From Porphyra umbilicalis (taxonomy: Eukaryota > Rhodophyta > Bangiophyceae > Bangiales > Bangiaceae), in assembly GCA_002049455.2 (NCBI GenBank), contig KV918871.1:124001-188000 (forward strand): 64,000 nucleotides of DNA. The letters run 5' to 3'. The notes below the pieces were generated by a model. It was given only the letters and a program-made list of their open reading frames with translations. It searched no databases and was not told the DNA's origin. Numbering within the stretch: the first letter of the stretch is position 1; every line of letters starts with the position of its first letter. Shown piece after piece: positions 54,832 through 64,000 of this stretch. The position numbers and the translations under genes are program-made.

Positions 54832-56155
54832 ATGTTCACCAAGCACGAGTATAACCGGCTGTTCCATGTGATGGCCATGCCCAACATTGCTGAGGGCATC
54901 GTTGCGACGAAGGGTCCCCTCTCGCGGCAGAAGCTCGACGCCGGGGCGGCCAAGCACGACCGATGGGCCACCCTCGTAGCGCCCCACTTCAACAACCCTG
55001 GCAAGAAGTTCATGACGCCGGCGTGCTTGTCTGCTTACGACCTTAACCCCAACCTGCACCCGTACATACGGTCTGGTACTAAGCTCAAGGCCCAATTCGC
55101 AGAAGTAAGCCTGGGCCAAACTACTAGTTGTTTCATTTTTACACGCCTTGCGCACTGCAACTTACGGCGTTGCCAACTTTCTGCCTGGAGCACACACTAA
55201 CCCCATTATGCCCCATGTTTTTGTTTGGCTCTGCTACTGTCCTCTCTCGTCTGTATGCTTCTAATTGGCACTTCTGATCACTATCGGAACAGAAGAGTGC
55301 CAAGTTCGGTCCAGTTATGGTCAAGTTCAACCAGAGCGGCAACCACTGCCCCGATTTCCGGAGGTACAACAACGGTGACTCCGTGCTCCATTATATGTAC
55401 GTTATGTATGAGGACAACCAGATGCTGATGAAGCTGACAGATAAGGAGATTGACGGGGGAGTCGGGACAGAGAGCTCCATCGGCTCCGCCGCGTCTCCCA
55501 CTGGAGCCCTTGGGCGTCCGGCCGTGGCTGCGCGCACCAACACGCTGTCCAAGCGGCTGAGCCGCGAGCGGAACGAGGCGCTGTCGTCGATGGCGGAGTC
55601 CTCGGCCATGATGGCCGACTCCTCGCGTCGCCGAGCCGCGGCCAAGACCGTCGAGGTGCTTTCGGCATCGCTCAGTGCAGCGCGCAAGGCCCACAGTTCC
55701 AACGTCGTCATCCAAGCCATGGAGGAGCAGCTGCTGAAGTGTATCAATGAGTGCTCTGCGGGGCCTCCGCGCAAGCACGTTCGTGACGACGCCGCCGCAG
55801 AGGGGGTGGGGGGGATGGGGGGTGCACGGCGACGGGTGTGCATGACGCAGGGGGTGATACTGCTGGCCGGGAAGGCTCCGTGCGAGGGGGTGGTGGTACT
55901 GAGAGCGACCACGAGCACCAGCGCCCGGCAGGCGGGAGTGGCGCTGGGTCGGGGAGTGGATATGGTGACGATTACGACTCGGTGGGAGCTACCCTTGATG
56001 ATGAGACGGACTCTTTGCTGGGCGGGGGTGTTTGTGGAGATGCTGCGGGTGTTGGCGGGGGCACAGGGGATGCTATTGATCAGAGCGTCCTGGATGACTG
56101 GGTCATTTTACCTAGCTCTGGGTGGCGGGAGCGTGCGAGGACCGGCCGCTTGAGA
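54832..56155 (+). CDS. Harbinger-associated Myb/SANT-like protein, locus 2
   Basis: Exon 1 (54832-55104): MFTKHEYNRLFHVMAMPNI, GPLSRQKLDAG, APHFNNPGKKF and DLNPNLHPYIRSGTKLKAQF. A 188-bp intron (GTAAGC...AACAG) joins in phase 0 to exon 2 from 55293: KSAKFGPVMVKFNQSGNH, CPDFRRYNNGDSVLHYMYVM, then a linker with charged helices (LSKRLSRERNEALSSM). After the G-run at 55802-55822 the plausible frame shifts by -1 into an acidic tail (GDDYDSVGATLDDETDSLL, DAIDQSVLDDWVILP); the other frame runs open to 56153. It faces the transposase at 56333-57294, the same layout as locus 1. A role in DNA binding for the element is inferred. A better start may lie upstream (ATG near 54631) in another frame. Confidence 0.6.
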
Positions 56156-56332
56156 CTAATACTGCCGTGTGTGGGGGAGGCTGTGATTGATTTCTTTTCT
56201 TTTGCGCTCAGAGTAACAAGTGAGGCGAACAATACTCGTGCGTGTTATTTAAATGAAAGGCACATACGGACGCACCCGCCCGCTCTCCTCGACCACCTGC
56301 GTCATACGCCGTCGCAGATCCGACCCGCGGCC

Positions 56333-57294
56333 TCAATGGCGGATGTTGGGCTGCCGACCAGCCCCTTTCCCTTGCTCCACGTGCATTGCCCGGTGTGCCG
56401 CCGTCATCCCATCGAGCAGCGACAGGGGCATGGTATCGTGCCGTCGGCACAGGTTGTGCAGCAAAAAGGCCACGTGGATGACCAGGGGCCTCTTGGCAAA
56501 AGGCATGCGTAGAGGCTTCCAAAAGATTCCCCAGCGCCACACGAGCTGCCCAAACGCTTGCTCAATGTGCACACGCGTAGAGGATTGGTAGAAGTTATAG
56601 GCATCCTTCCATTGGTCGCCCCCCCCCCCCCCAGGCCACGAAACAGCAAAAACCTCAGAGTCACGGTAAGCCTCATCAGCGGTAATGCACAGGCCCTCCC
56701 GTACCATCAAAGCAATCAACGGGCTGGCCGGGTATTTCAGCTCCCGACCCAAATCGCTGCAAGCGAGCGCCGACGAGTCGTGCGACGACCCCGGCGTCCG
56801 ACAACTCATCCAGAGGAACTCGTAGTTAGAGTCACAAATGGCTTGAAAGTTGAAGGCAACGAAGCCCTTCCGGCTCCAGTAGTCCTTGGTGCACGTCACC
56901 TCAGCCGCCGTCGGCCGCTCCTGTCGCACGGCGATACCGTCCAACGACCCGATGATGTTGCGCAGGGGGCTATCCGAACGTCGTTGGAAGCCCGCCGCCG
57001 TCCGCCGCCGCCACGCGGCATCCCAAACTGGCATGCTCATCTGCAGCTCAGGGGTGCTTATCACCGCGTCCGTGAACGTCCACACAGCGTCATAAAAGTT
57101 TGAAGGAGCCAGTCCAGCGAGATCGCAAACGTCGAGATAGCTCGCCCCAGCATAGTATCGTAAAGCAACAAGCACACGCAACGCCGGGGACATGGCAAGC
57201 AAGGCTCTGACATGCGCATTGCGCGGTGAAAACGTGAGCCGTAAGAAGCACGCACGTATTCAAAGCTGCGGGGCACGGGATGACCCTCAGGCAT
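56333..57294 (-). CDS. PIF/Harbinger DDE transposase, locus 2 (5' end uncertain)
   Basis: The clear frame runs 57233-56333. It starts within TFSPRNAHVRALLAMSPAL, then VALRYYAGASYLDVCDLAG, DDE_Tnp_4 core: first Asp in GSLDGIAVRQERP, then CTKDYWSRKGFVAFNFQAIC, second Asp in CRTPGSSHDSSALAC, third in TADEAYRDSEVF, and the Glu helix HIEQAFGQLVWRWGIFWKPL, ending with AFLLHNLCRRHD. All catalytic acids are present. The first residues (RSFEYVRA, about 57240-57262) lie in another frame, so one small frameshift or a splice occurs near 57240, and the usual N-terminal DNA-binding part is not visible. It is a different subfamily from the transposase at 15053-16567. Terminal repeats were not identified. 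Confidence 0.75.
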
Positions 57295-58671
57295 GGGGTC
57301 TCAAGCACGGCCTCGCTCGGAAGAAACCAGAGCAACAGCAAGATGTGGGTTTTGCATAAATACCTCATCCGCCGAGTCTCCAGATGAGTCCATGCTCCCT
57401 CACCGTAGGCACGAGGCGTCCCGGATGTGCATCAACGGCACCCGGCCTCCCCACGCCGACTGACACTCCTCCCGCTCGGTGGTAGGCCCCCTCACAATCG
57501 TAACCAGGCACGCTCACTCCGCACCCGTGCACACCCGGTGGAACCTCACTCACCGGCGGCCGAAGGCCTCGCGCTCGGCCGCACGGTCAAGTTCTCCACT
57601 GACTGCCTGGTGTGTCGGCAAAATGCGCACCTGGGCGGTGCGTACCAATCGGCACATGTTTCAATCGGACGCAACGATAAAGGGGCAGATCAGAGTAGTG
57701 AAGCCAATTACCTTGAACGTGTTACATTTGGGGCCGTCACAAACCCATATCCCAGCGGATGTCCCGGAATGACCGAACCGGTGTGCCGCCCGGTTCACTG
57801 CACATCGCGAAAACATCTAGCGACCTCGTAAACGCTCCGCCAACTGGCAGATGATTGTGGAAGGAAAATGTTGGGTTCACAAGAGGCATTAGGAGAACTC
57901 TGGTGAGCGAAGCGCTGGGTGCCAAATAAAACCTGGTGTCGGGATCTGCTTTTTGCTGCATGGTTCACGGCAAGAAAAGAAGTCTTGATCCACCATATCC
58001 CGTTCACTCCCTCACAACAGGAAGAGTAGGAAGTCGCTACAAGACCTCCTAGACCATAATTTGTCTCTCCCGGAGCCACCTGGAGGAGCCTCTGATGCGT
58101 CGACAGGGGGGGGAGGGGCAGGGGGGGTGGTTGAGAGGGAGGCGCTGGGGGGGTGCGGGGGGAGGCGGTCGCCGACGCGCCACCGTACGGCGTGCTGTCC
58201 GCCACGGGCGCCGCCGCCGCCGCGGCCGGTTGCGCGTCGCCGCCCGCGCACGTCGTCTCCCCCCCCCCCCCTCCCTCGCCGCGACAATCACCTCTGGCTC
58301 TCTCGCCGGCAGGCCATGGCCGCCGGGGGCGGCCCTGCATGCTGGGCCGCTCGCCTACATGCAGGGCCGCCCCCTTTGCATGCAAATAGCTCCGCTCGAG
58401 TGGCGCCTCAAACAAAGCGTCGGCGGGCTCCCACAGCCGGGTGAAATTATGCGCTGTTTCGAGACAATCTGAAAGGCACCCCTCAGCAACCACGGCCGGG
58501 GCTTCCTGCCCGAGTGGAACCTCACGCTCCCCGGCAAGGTGGGCGGGAGGTCGGCACAGCTCGTTGCTGACAGCCGCCGCCTCCGGGTGCGCCCCCGCAG
58601 CGTACCCCCTCGGCCACGGCTGGGCGCTCTCTGCCGTTTCAAAATCCGCGACTCACCCTTCGTTCCCCTGT
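57295..58671. other. no gene seen
   Basis: The 57.3-58.0 kb part is unstructured sequence with short frames. 58.06-58.45 kb is GC-rich with long C and G runs; frames there are artefacts of composition. Confidence 0.4.
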
Positions 58672-59041
58672 GTGGTATTAATAACGTTAGTTCAATTACC
58701 AGTGTACTGAGACCGACCGTAGCCAAGCAATAAAGCGAGTTCTATCGCCGTCGCGGCGAGGAAGAAGACCTTTTGTTGGAGGGCATCCGATGGGGAGCCG
58801 GGTGGTGCCCACGACGGCGACCCCGGACCCACGGTGGTTTAATACAAACAACGGCACTGGTCGATCGACCATCCGATCAAGCGATCGTAATGAGTGCCGG
58901 CAGACAGATAAGACAGGCAAGCAAACAAGCAAATAAAAAATAAACAATGCGGAAGTAACCCCCCAAAGGGCGTGCCACAAGCCGAGTCACACACATCCGT
59001 GGATTCGGCCAGTCAAGGGGGCTACTCGTGGCTAATTGCCA
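58672..59041. mobile_element. possible LTR, weak
   Basis: The segment starts TGTGGTATT and ends TTGCCA. Two bases later comes TGGTAGCAGAG (59044-59054), which equals the reverse complement of the 3' end of eukaryotic initiator-Met tRNA over 11 bases, the usual primer site next to a 5' LTR. An AATAAA occurs near 58728. No second LTR and no gag or pol in the matching orientation were found in the window, so this is only suggestive. Confidence 0.25.
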
Positions 59042-59749
59042 ATTGGTAGCAGAGATATGCTACATACCTCCAACGCGAGATTCGAACCGTCCCGGTGAGA
59101 TCCGAGGATGGTGAAACCCGATTGGGCGATCGCGGCCTCTTACGGGCCCGCGCGGGCGTAACTGCCCGGGCGGCGGGAGTCGCGAAGGGGCGCGCCGCTC
59201 AGTCCCGATTGGGGGGAGGTGGCGGTTCGCGGGCGTCGGCCGCGACCGTCCGATCACCCACGCGCGTGCGTGCGTGGCGGGCAGGTTGATCTGCGGGTCA
59301 GCTCGACGCTTACGCGTAGGCGTGCCGGCGCGGGCGGTTCCACGCCTGTGGGTACGTTGGTGCGGAGGCGAGCGAGGGTGCCAGGGTTAAGACCCTTGTT
59401 CGCGGCGGCGCGTCGAGCAGCACGTACTGGGGTGACCATCGGCGGTGCCGTGTGGCGCCAGCTTCGTCGGGGTTTGACTACCCCGGCGAGAAGGCGAAAG
59501 CCGGGACGTGGGCGCTTGTTGCCGAGGGGAAGGGGGGGGGGGGGGGGGGGGAAGGGTGCGTACCCTGCGGCCGGTGACCACCGTGTCTTGTACGGGTCTG
59601 CGGTTGTCGGCACGGGGCCATCCCGAGTCATCGTGCTCGCGCACAGGTTGAGGCCTAACGGCAAGGTTGAGTAGGGGTGCGCCGCCGCAAGGTGGCACAC
59701 CGCGAGGTGGTGGGCCCGGTGAGTGTGGGTTTGCGCTGGGTGGGGGGGG

Positions 59750-60850
59750 CGGCGCGCACGGCGGCAAGCGCGGCAAGCCCGGCGGCGACGGCGGCAAGGG
59801 CGGAAAGCCCGGCGGCGACGGCGGCAAGGGCGGCAAGGGCGGCAAGGAGCAAGGAAGGCAAGGTCGGCAAGGGCGGCAAGGCGCAAGGAAGGCAAGGTCG
59901 GCAAGGGCGGCAAGGCGCAAGGAAGGCAAGGTCCGCAAGGGCGGCAAGGCGCAAGGAAGGCAAGGTCGGCAAGGGCGGCAAGGCGCAAGGACGGCAAGGT
60001 CGACGAGGTCGGAAACGCGGGCGGCGCGCCCGGTGGCCAAGCGCGGCGGCGGCAAGGGTGGCACGCCCGGCGGTGCGGGCGGCGCGCCCGTTGGCAAAGC
60101 GCGGCGTCGGCACGTGTGGTTCGCCTGGCGGCGCGGGTGTCGAGGGGCGGCAACGCGGGCAAGGGCGGCAACGGCCGGCGGCGCGGGCGGTTTGCCTGGC
60201 GGCGCGGGTGATTTCTGCCTTGCGGCGCGGTCGACAACAGCCGGTGGCGCGGGTGGTTCGCCTTGCGGCGCGGGAAAGGGCGGCAACGGCCGGCGACGCG
60301 GGCGATTCGCCTTGCGTCGCGGGCGTCGAGGGCCGGCTGCGTGGGCAAGGCCGGCATCGGCCATCGACGCGGGCGGTTCGCCTGGCGGCACGGGCGATTT
60401 GCAATGCGGCGCAGGCAAGGGCGGCATCGGCCAGCGACGCGGGCGGTTCGCCTGGCGGCACGGGCGATTCGCCTTGCGGCGCGGGCAATGGTGGCGACGG
60501 CCGGCGACGCGGGCGATTCGCCTTGCGGCGCGAGCGTCGAGGGCCGGCAGCGCGGGCAAGGGCGGCATCGGCCAGCGACGCGGGCGGCTCGCCTGGCGGC
60601 GCGGTTGACGACAGCCGTTGGCGCGGGCGATTCGCCTTGCGGCGCAGGCAGTTCGCCTTGCGGCGCGGGCGATTCGCCTTGCAGCGCAGGCAGTTTGCCT
60701 TGCGGCGCGGGCGATTCGCCTTGCGGCGCAGGCAGTTCGCCTTGCGGCGCGGGCAAGGGTGGCAACGGCCGGCGACGCGGGCGATTCGCCTTGCGGCGCG
60801 GGCGTCGAGAGCCGGCAACGCGGGCAAGGGCGGCAACTGCCGGCGGCGCG
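59750..60850. repeat. minisatellite block with 34-bp and 21-bp units
   Basis: From 59851 a 34-bp unit (AAGGAAGGCAAGGTCGGCAA and so on) repeats at exactly 34-bp steps (59851, 59885, 59919, 59953, 59987). Around 60620-60750 a 21-bp unit with TTCGCCTTGCGGCGC repeats about six times. The rest is looser GGC/GCGGGC repeats. Because 34 is not a multiple of three, all frames cycle, and long frames on both strands are artefacts; the 21-bp part would read as heptads in one frame. Confidence 0.85.
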
Positions 60851-61211
60851 GCGCACGTGGCTCACGCCGTTGCGGGTGACGGACTCGATGTCGTTTGGTC
60901 CACCGACCCGGAGATGCATGTTCGCCTCAGCCTCGCGGCTCGTTCTACGCGCACGTTGGCCCGACCGAGGTGGTCGATGGGATCCCGGTCATTACTGACC
61001 AGAGTCCGTCCGACATTTTCGTCCGCAACCGCGCTCGCGCGCACACTCGGCGTATCAACTTCGCAGTTTCTTGTCAGTCATCATAGCGATGAAGGAAGTG
61101 GCATGCCAGCATGGCCCATGGTGTGGGATTTGCATCCCTTGAGTCTGCTGATAAAAGCACTTCGTACTCGAAACATGCACGTATGGCAGTAGCGTACCAA
61201 CTGGTGTTGGT

Positions 61212-64000
61212 TCATTGTGGTATTACCACGGTTGCTTCCTCAGAGGTTGTTACCAAGCGTCGAAGGACTGAGTCCAAGTGTTGTACCGGAGGTACCAGAA
61301 ACCCGTTGGGGAGCACTGGTACACGGGGATCGCTCCCGATCAGTGTCGCCTGCGCGGACTTCGGCCACACATATGTGTACGGACCGTAAACACGGTTCAG
61401 CCGAGGGAAATGCCGCAAGGCGAGTTGGGGGTCATACGCAAAGTTGCGCGTCATGGACGGCAGAGTGGACTTGAGCCACGCAACAGGAATTACTTCCTTA
61501 AGTGCAACGTCTGTACTTGACTCTGTCCACGCGACGTCGGCATGGATAACTCCGTCACCGGTAACATGGACATGTTGGATAGTGGGTATCCACGTGGAGT
61601 CCATGACGATGTTGGCCACGGTTGTGGGCCCGGCCTGTCGGCGACTTCGTCGCGTTGGCGTTTGCCACTCGTACCCCCGTAAATGCTTCTTCTTCTGTCG
61701 AAGGAAACGCACCACCAGGTTGCGGGGGAGGTTCTCCAGGGGTTCCCAGGTGTCGTCTTTCGACCCGTAGTCGAACCAGCGCACCTTAGCGCTATAGCTG
61801 TCACCCGTCTGGCGTAAGCCTAGGAGTTTGTCGATCACATACTCATCGGCAGTTGCCGGGGTTGACTTGCGTTGGTCTAGACCATCTAGCAAGGGGTGTG
61901 GAACCTTGTCCGTCGTCGTTGGACGAGGAGCGGGGGTGACATGGTCACTGCTGACGCGTTTCTCCTCGCCGTCAATGTCAATGACAAACGTGGAGGCGTC
62001 CGCGTCCGCGTCGACGACCACGAAGGGTCCAATGGCTTTGCTTTGCAGCTTGTTTTGCCGATCGTGGTTGGTCGTGTATACGTAGTCGCCGATCTTGACG
62101 TCCGCATTGCGGGTTGCGACCCGATAGTCGAAGTTACGTTTGTAACGTTGTTGCGTCTTACGCAAGGCCTCGACCACGATGGGGATCTGCTTGCGCAGGC
62201 GGGCCATGAACTCGCGCTTGCGAGCTAGGGGTGACCCATCCTTGAGCGTTCCCTTATTGGTAAGCGGAGTGCCCGGGGGAAAGTTGCGAACCGTGAGGTT
62301 GGGGATCCGCCTTGGGATAACAAGCTCAAATGGGGCGATGCCCGTCGACCGATGTGGTTGGCTATTATACGCCATGGTGATTACCGGGAGTAGCTCATCC
62401 CATCGTGATGGGTCGTCGGCGACGTAGTGTCGCAGCTGCGTAGCCTTGGTACGGTTGTACCGTTCAACTTGCCCATTGGTTTGGGGATGATACGCCGTGG
62501 TGCGAACCGTTTCAATGCCAAGCATTTTCATCACAGCGATGAAGAAGTTCGACATGAACTGGGGCCCTTGGTCCGATAGGATTCGGTCCGGTGGCCCGTA
62601 GGCTGACACCTACGCGTCGATGATGGCTGACGCCACTGACATAGCCGTGATTCGCCGCAAGGCGACGCACTTGGTGAGCTTGGCGAAGCGGTCGGTGATA
62701 ACCAAGATGAAGCGGTTGCCCTTCTTGGAGGCCGGGATGGGCCCAAAGATGTCAACGGATAGCTCCGTGAGAGGCTCGGTAGCCTGGAACAGGGTCAAGG
62801 GCGTGGTGTGTCGCCGCAAGGCGAGGCGGTTTTGCGCACACGTTGTGCATTTGGTGATGGTCGAATGAATATCCGTCACCATTGAAGGCCAGTAGTATGC
62901 CTTGGGCATGGTGTAATACATCCGGTTCATACCAGGATGGGCGGCCACGGTTGCGTGGTGCTCGAGGGTCAACACACGTTCGCGTAGAGACTTTGGAATA
63001 ACCAGTTGATTGCCGTAAGGCGCACGGCGGTACAGAGCGTGATGCTCATCGCGGAAGAAGGCCTTGGCCGTTCCGCGCTCCACGCGAGTGGACATCTCGA
63101 CGCAGAAGTCGTCTGTTTGTTGTGCTTCGACAACGTCGTCGAACTCCACCGGTTCCGGTGTGTCGGTACCCGTGTACCTCCCCGTTCCTCAGCCGTTGGC
63201 CGTCTCGGCCAATGCCAGACAAGGTATATCATCATGGATATCTTCTGGCGGCGCCACCGTAGAGGCGCGCGACAGGAAGTCGGGCAAGTGGTGAGATGCA
63301 CCTGGTTTATAAACCATATCGAATGTATATTCGGAGAGGCGAAGTCGCCATCGCATCAAGCGTCCGCTTGAGTCGGTCGTGCTGTAGATCCAGCTAAGTG
63401 CTTGGTGATCCGTTCGGATGAGGAAGCGTTGTCCGTCGAGGAAGTGCCTCAACTTGAGGACAGCCCACACAACGCCGAGGCATTCTCGCTCCGTGGTGGA
63501 GTAGTTTTGCTCTGCAGCAGTGAGTCCTCGGCTCCAATACCCGACAGGGTGAAGCAGTTCGCCCGGCTCCTCTTGGAGGAGGGTACAACCAACTTGGTCG
63601 GCGCAGGCGTCCACGTCAACGACGAGCTTCCGATTGGCCTTCGGCAAGGCAAGTACCGGTGGGCACAACAGTGCGTTGCGAAGGTCCTCGAAGGCGGCGA
63701 TAGCCACGTCCGTCGGTGGTGGTAAATCCGGTGGGATCTCGGCCCTAGTCAGGACGTTCAGGGGCTTTGCGCGTTTGGCAAAGTCTTTGACAAACCGTCG
63801 ATAGACGTTGCACATTCCCAAGAAGCTTTTCAGCTGGGTCTTTGTGGTTGGGAACTTGGCATGCTTCAGAGCATCCACGTTCTTGTTGTGCACGTGCAGT
63901 TGCCCGGGGCGGACAATGTGTCCTAGGTACTCGACCTCATCGGAGAACCACGTACACTTTTCCAAGTTGAGGGTGACCCCGGCTTCACGGAGACGGTGAA
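61212..64000 (-). mobile_element. Ty3/Gypsy LTR retrotransposon, pol region, chromodomain type (partial)
   Basis: Reading from the right edge leftwards, the parts are: the end of reverse transcriptase with the connection region (about 64000-63640), RNase H (about 63640-63250), the integrase zinc-binding region with HHCC residues (about 62970-62830), the integrase DDE core (about 62770-62450), and a C-terminal chromodomain (about 61850-61700) with aromatic and acidic residues typical of chromoviruses. The element extends beyond the window, so gag, protease, most of RT and the 5' LTR are not seen, and no 3' LTR could be delimited. It is broken, with about two interruptions in the part visible. 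The good preservation suggests a fairly young copy. Confidence 0.9.

Noticed and set aside
59074-59160. Possible tRNA gene on the minus strand (GGTTCGAATC box)
   Set aside because: The T-stem does not pair and no anticodon arm could be drawn.
59254-60919. Very long frames on both strands with PAPQGES-type or GGKGG-type repeats
   Set aside because: The 34-bp and 21-bp minisatellite units keep several frames open at once; no start context or domain supports translation.
1-64000. CRISPR arrays, rRNA genes, bacterial operons
   Set aside because: No regularly spaced short repeats with unique spacers, no rRNA core sequences and no closely packed co-directional genes were seen.

Overview
This window is GC-rich nuclear DNA from a eukaryote. 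Split genes with GT..AG introns of about 150-350 bp, TATA boxes and single-gene transcription units rule out a bacterium. Long G and C runs, CCG/GGC tracts and a dense mix of transposon families fit a GC-rich alga or other protist. The lineage cannot be fixed from the sequence alone.

Four host genes are clear. At 19.5-21.0 kb a two-exon gene encodes a thioredoxin-UBA-UBX protein. At 46.1-49.0 kb a gene fuses a 3'(2'),5'-bisphosphate nucleotidase/inositol-monophosphatase-type domain to a CHK/aminoglycoside-phosphotransferase-type kinase domain. Its frame slips by -1 at each of several homopolymer runs, which looks like base under-calling. At 50.1-52.1 kb two convergent genes encode signal peptidase complex subunit 3 (SPCS3) and the NEDD8-conjugating enzyme UBC12/UBE2M, the latter reconstructed here from two exons. 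A fifth likely host gene at 24.8-25.2 kb (minus) encodes a small secreted cysteine-rich protein with a TATA box upstream.

Most of the rest is mobile DNA. Two PIF/Harbinger-type loci (about 12.2-16.6 kb and 54.8-57.3 kb) have the same layout: a Myb/SANT-like accessory gene on the plus strand converging on a DDE transposase on the minus strand. From 30 to 39.8 kb lies a decayed Plavaka/CACTA-like transposase gene. A 770-bp solo LTR (31282-32051, 5-bp target duplication) and a 5,015-bp Harbinger-type element (34727-39741, identical 28-bp inverted ends, TTA duplication) were both inserted into it. A remnant of the same transposase family occurs at 28.3-28.5 kb inside another inverted-repeat element. 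The right edge (61.2-64.0 kb) is the pol region of a chromodomain-bearing Ty3/Gypsy element. Smaller inverted-repeat elements, near-perfect palindromes and minisatellites fill much of the remaining space.

Region by region: 0-6 kb inverted-repeat elements and GC-rich filler; 7-8.3 kb an Ala-rich open frame; 10.9-16.6 kb Harbinger-associated genes; 19.5-22 kb the Trx-UBX gene and two small elements; 22.5-27 kb GC-rich DNA, a large palindrome and the cysteine-rich gene; 27.4-39.8 kb nested transposons; 40-44.5 kb mostly gene-free; 44.5-52.1 kb an inverted-repeat element followed by the host gene cluster; 53-57.3 kb the second Harbinger locus; 58.7-61 kb minisatellites; 61.2-64 kb the retroelement.
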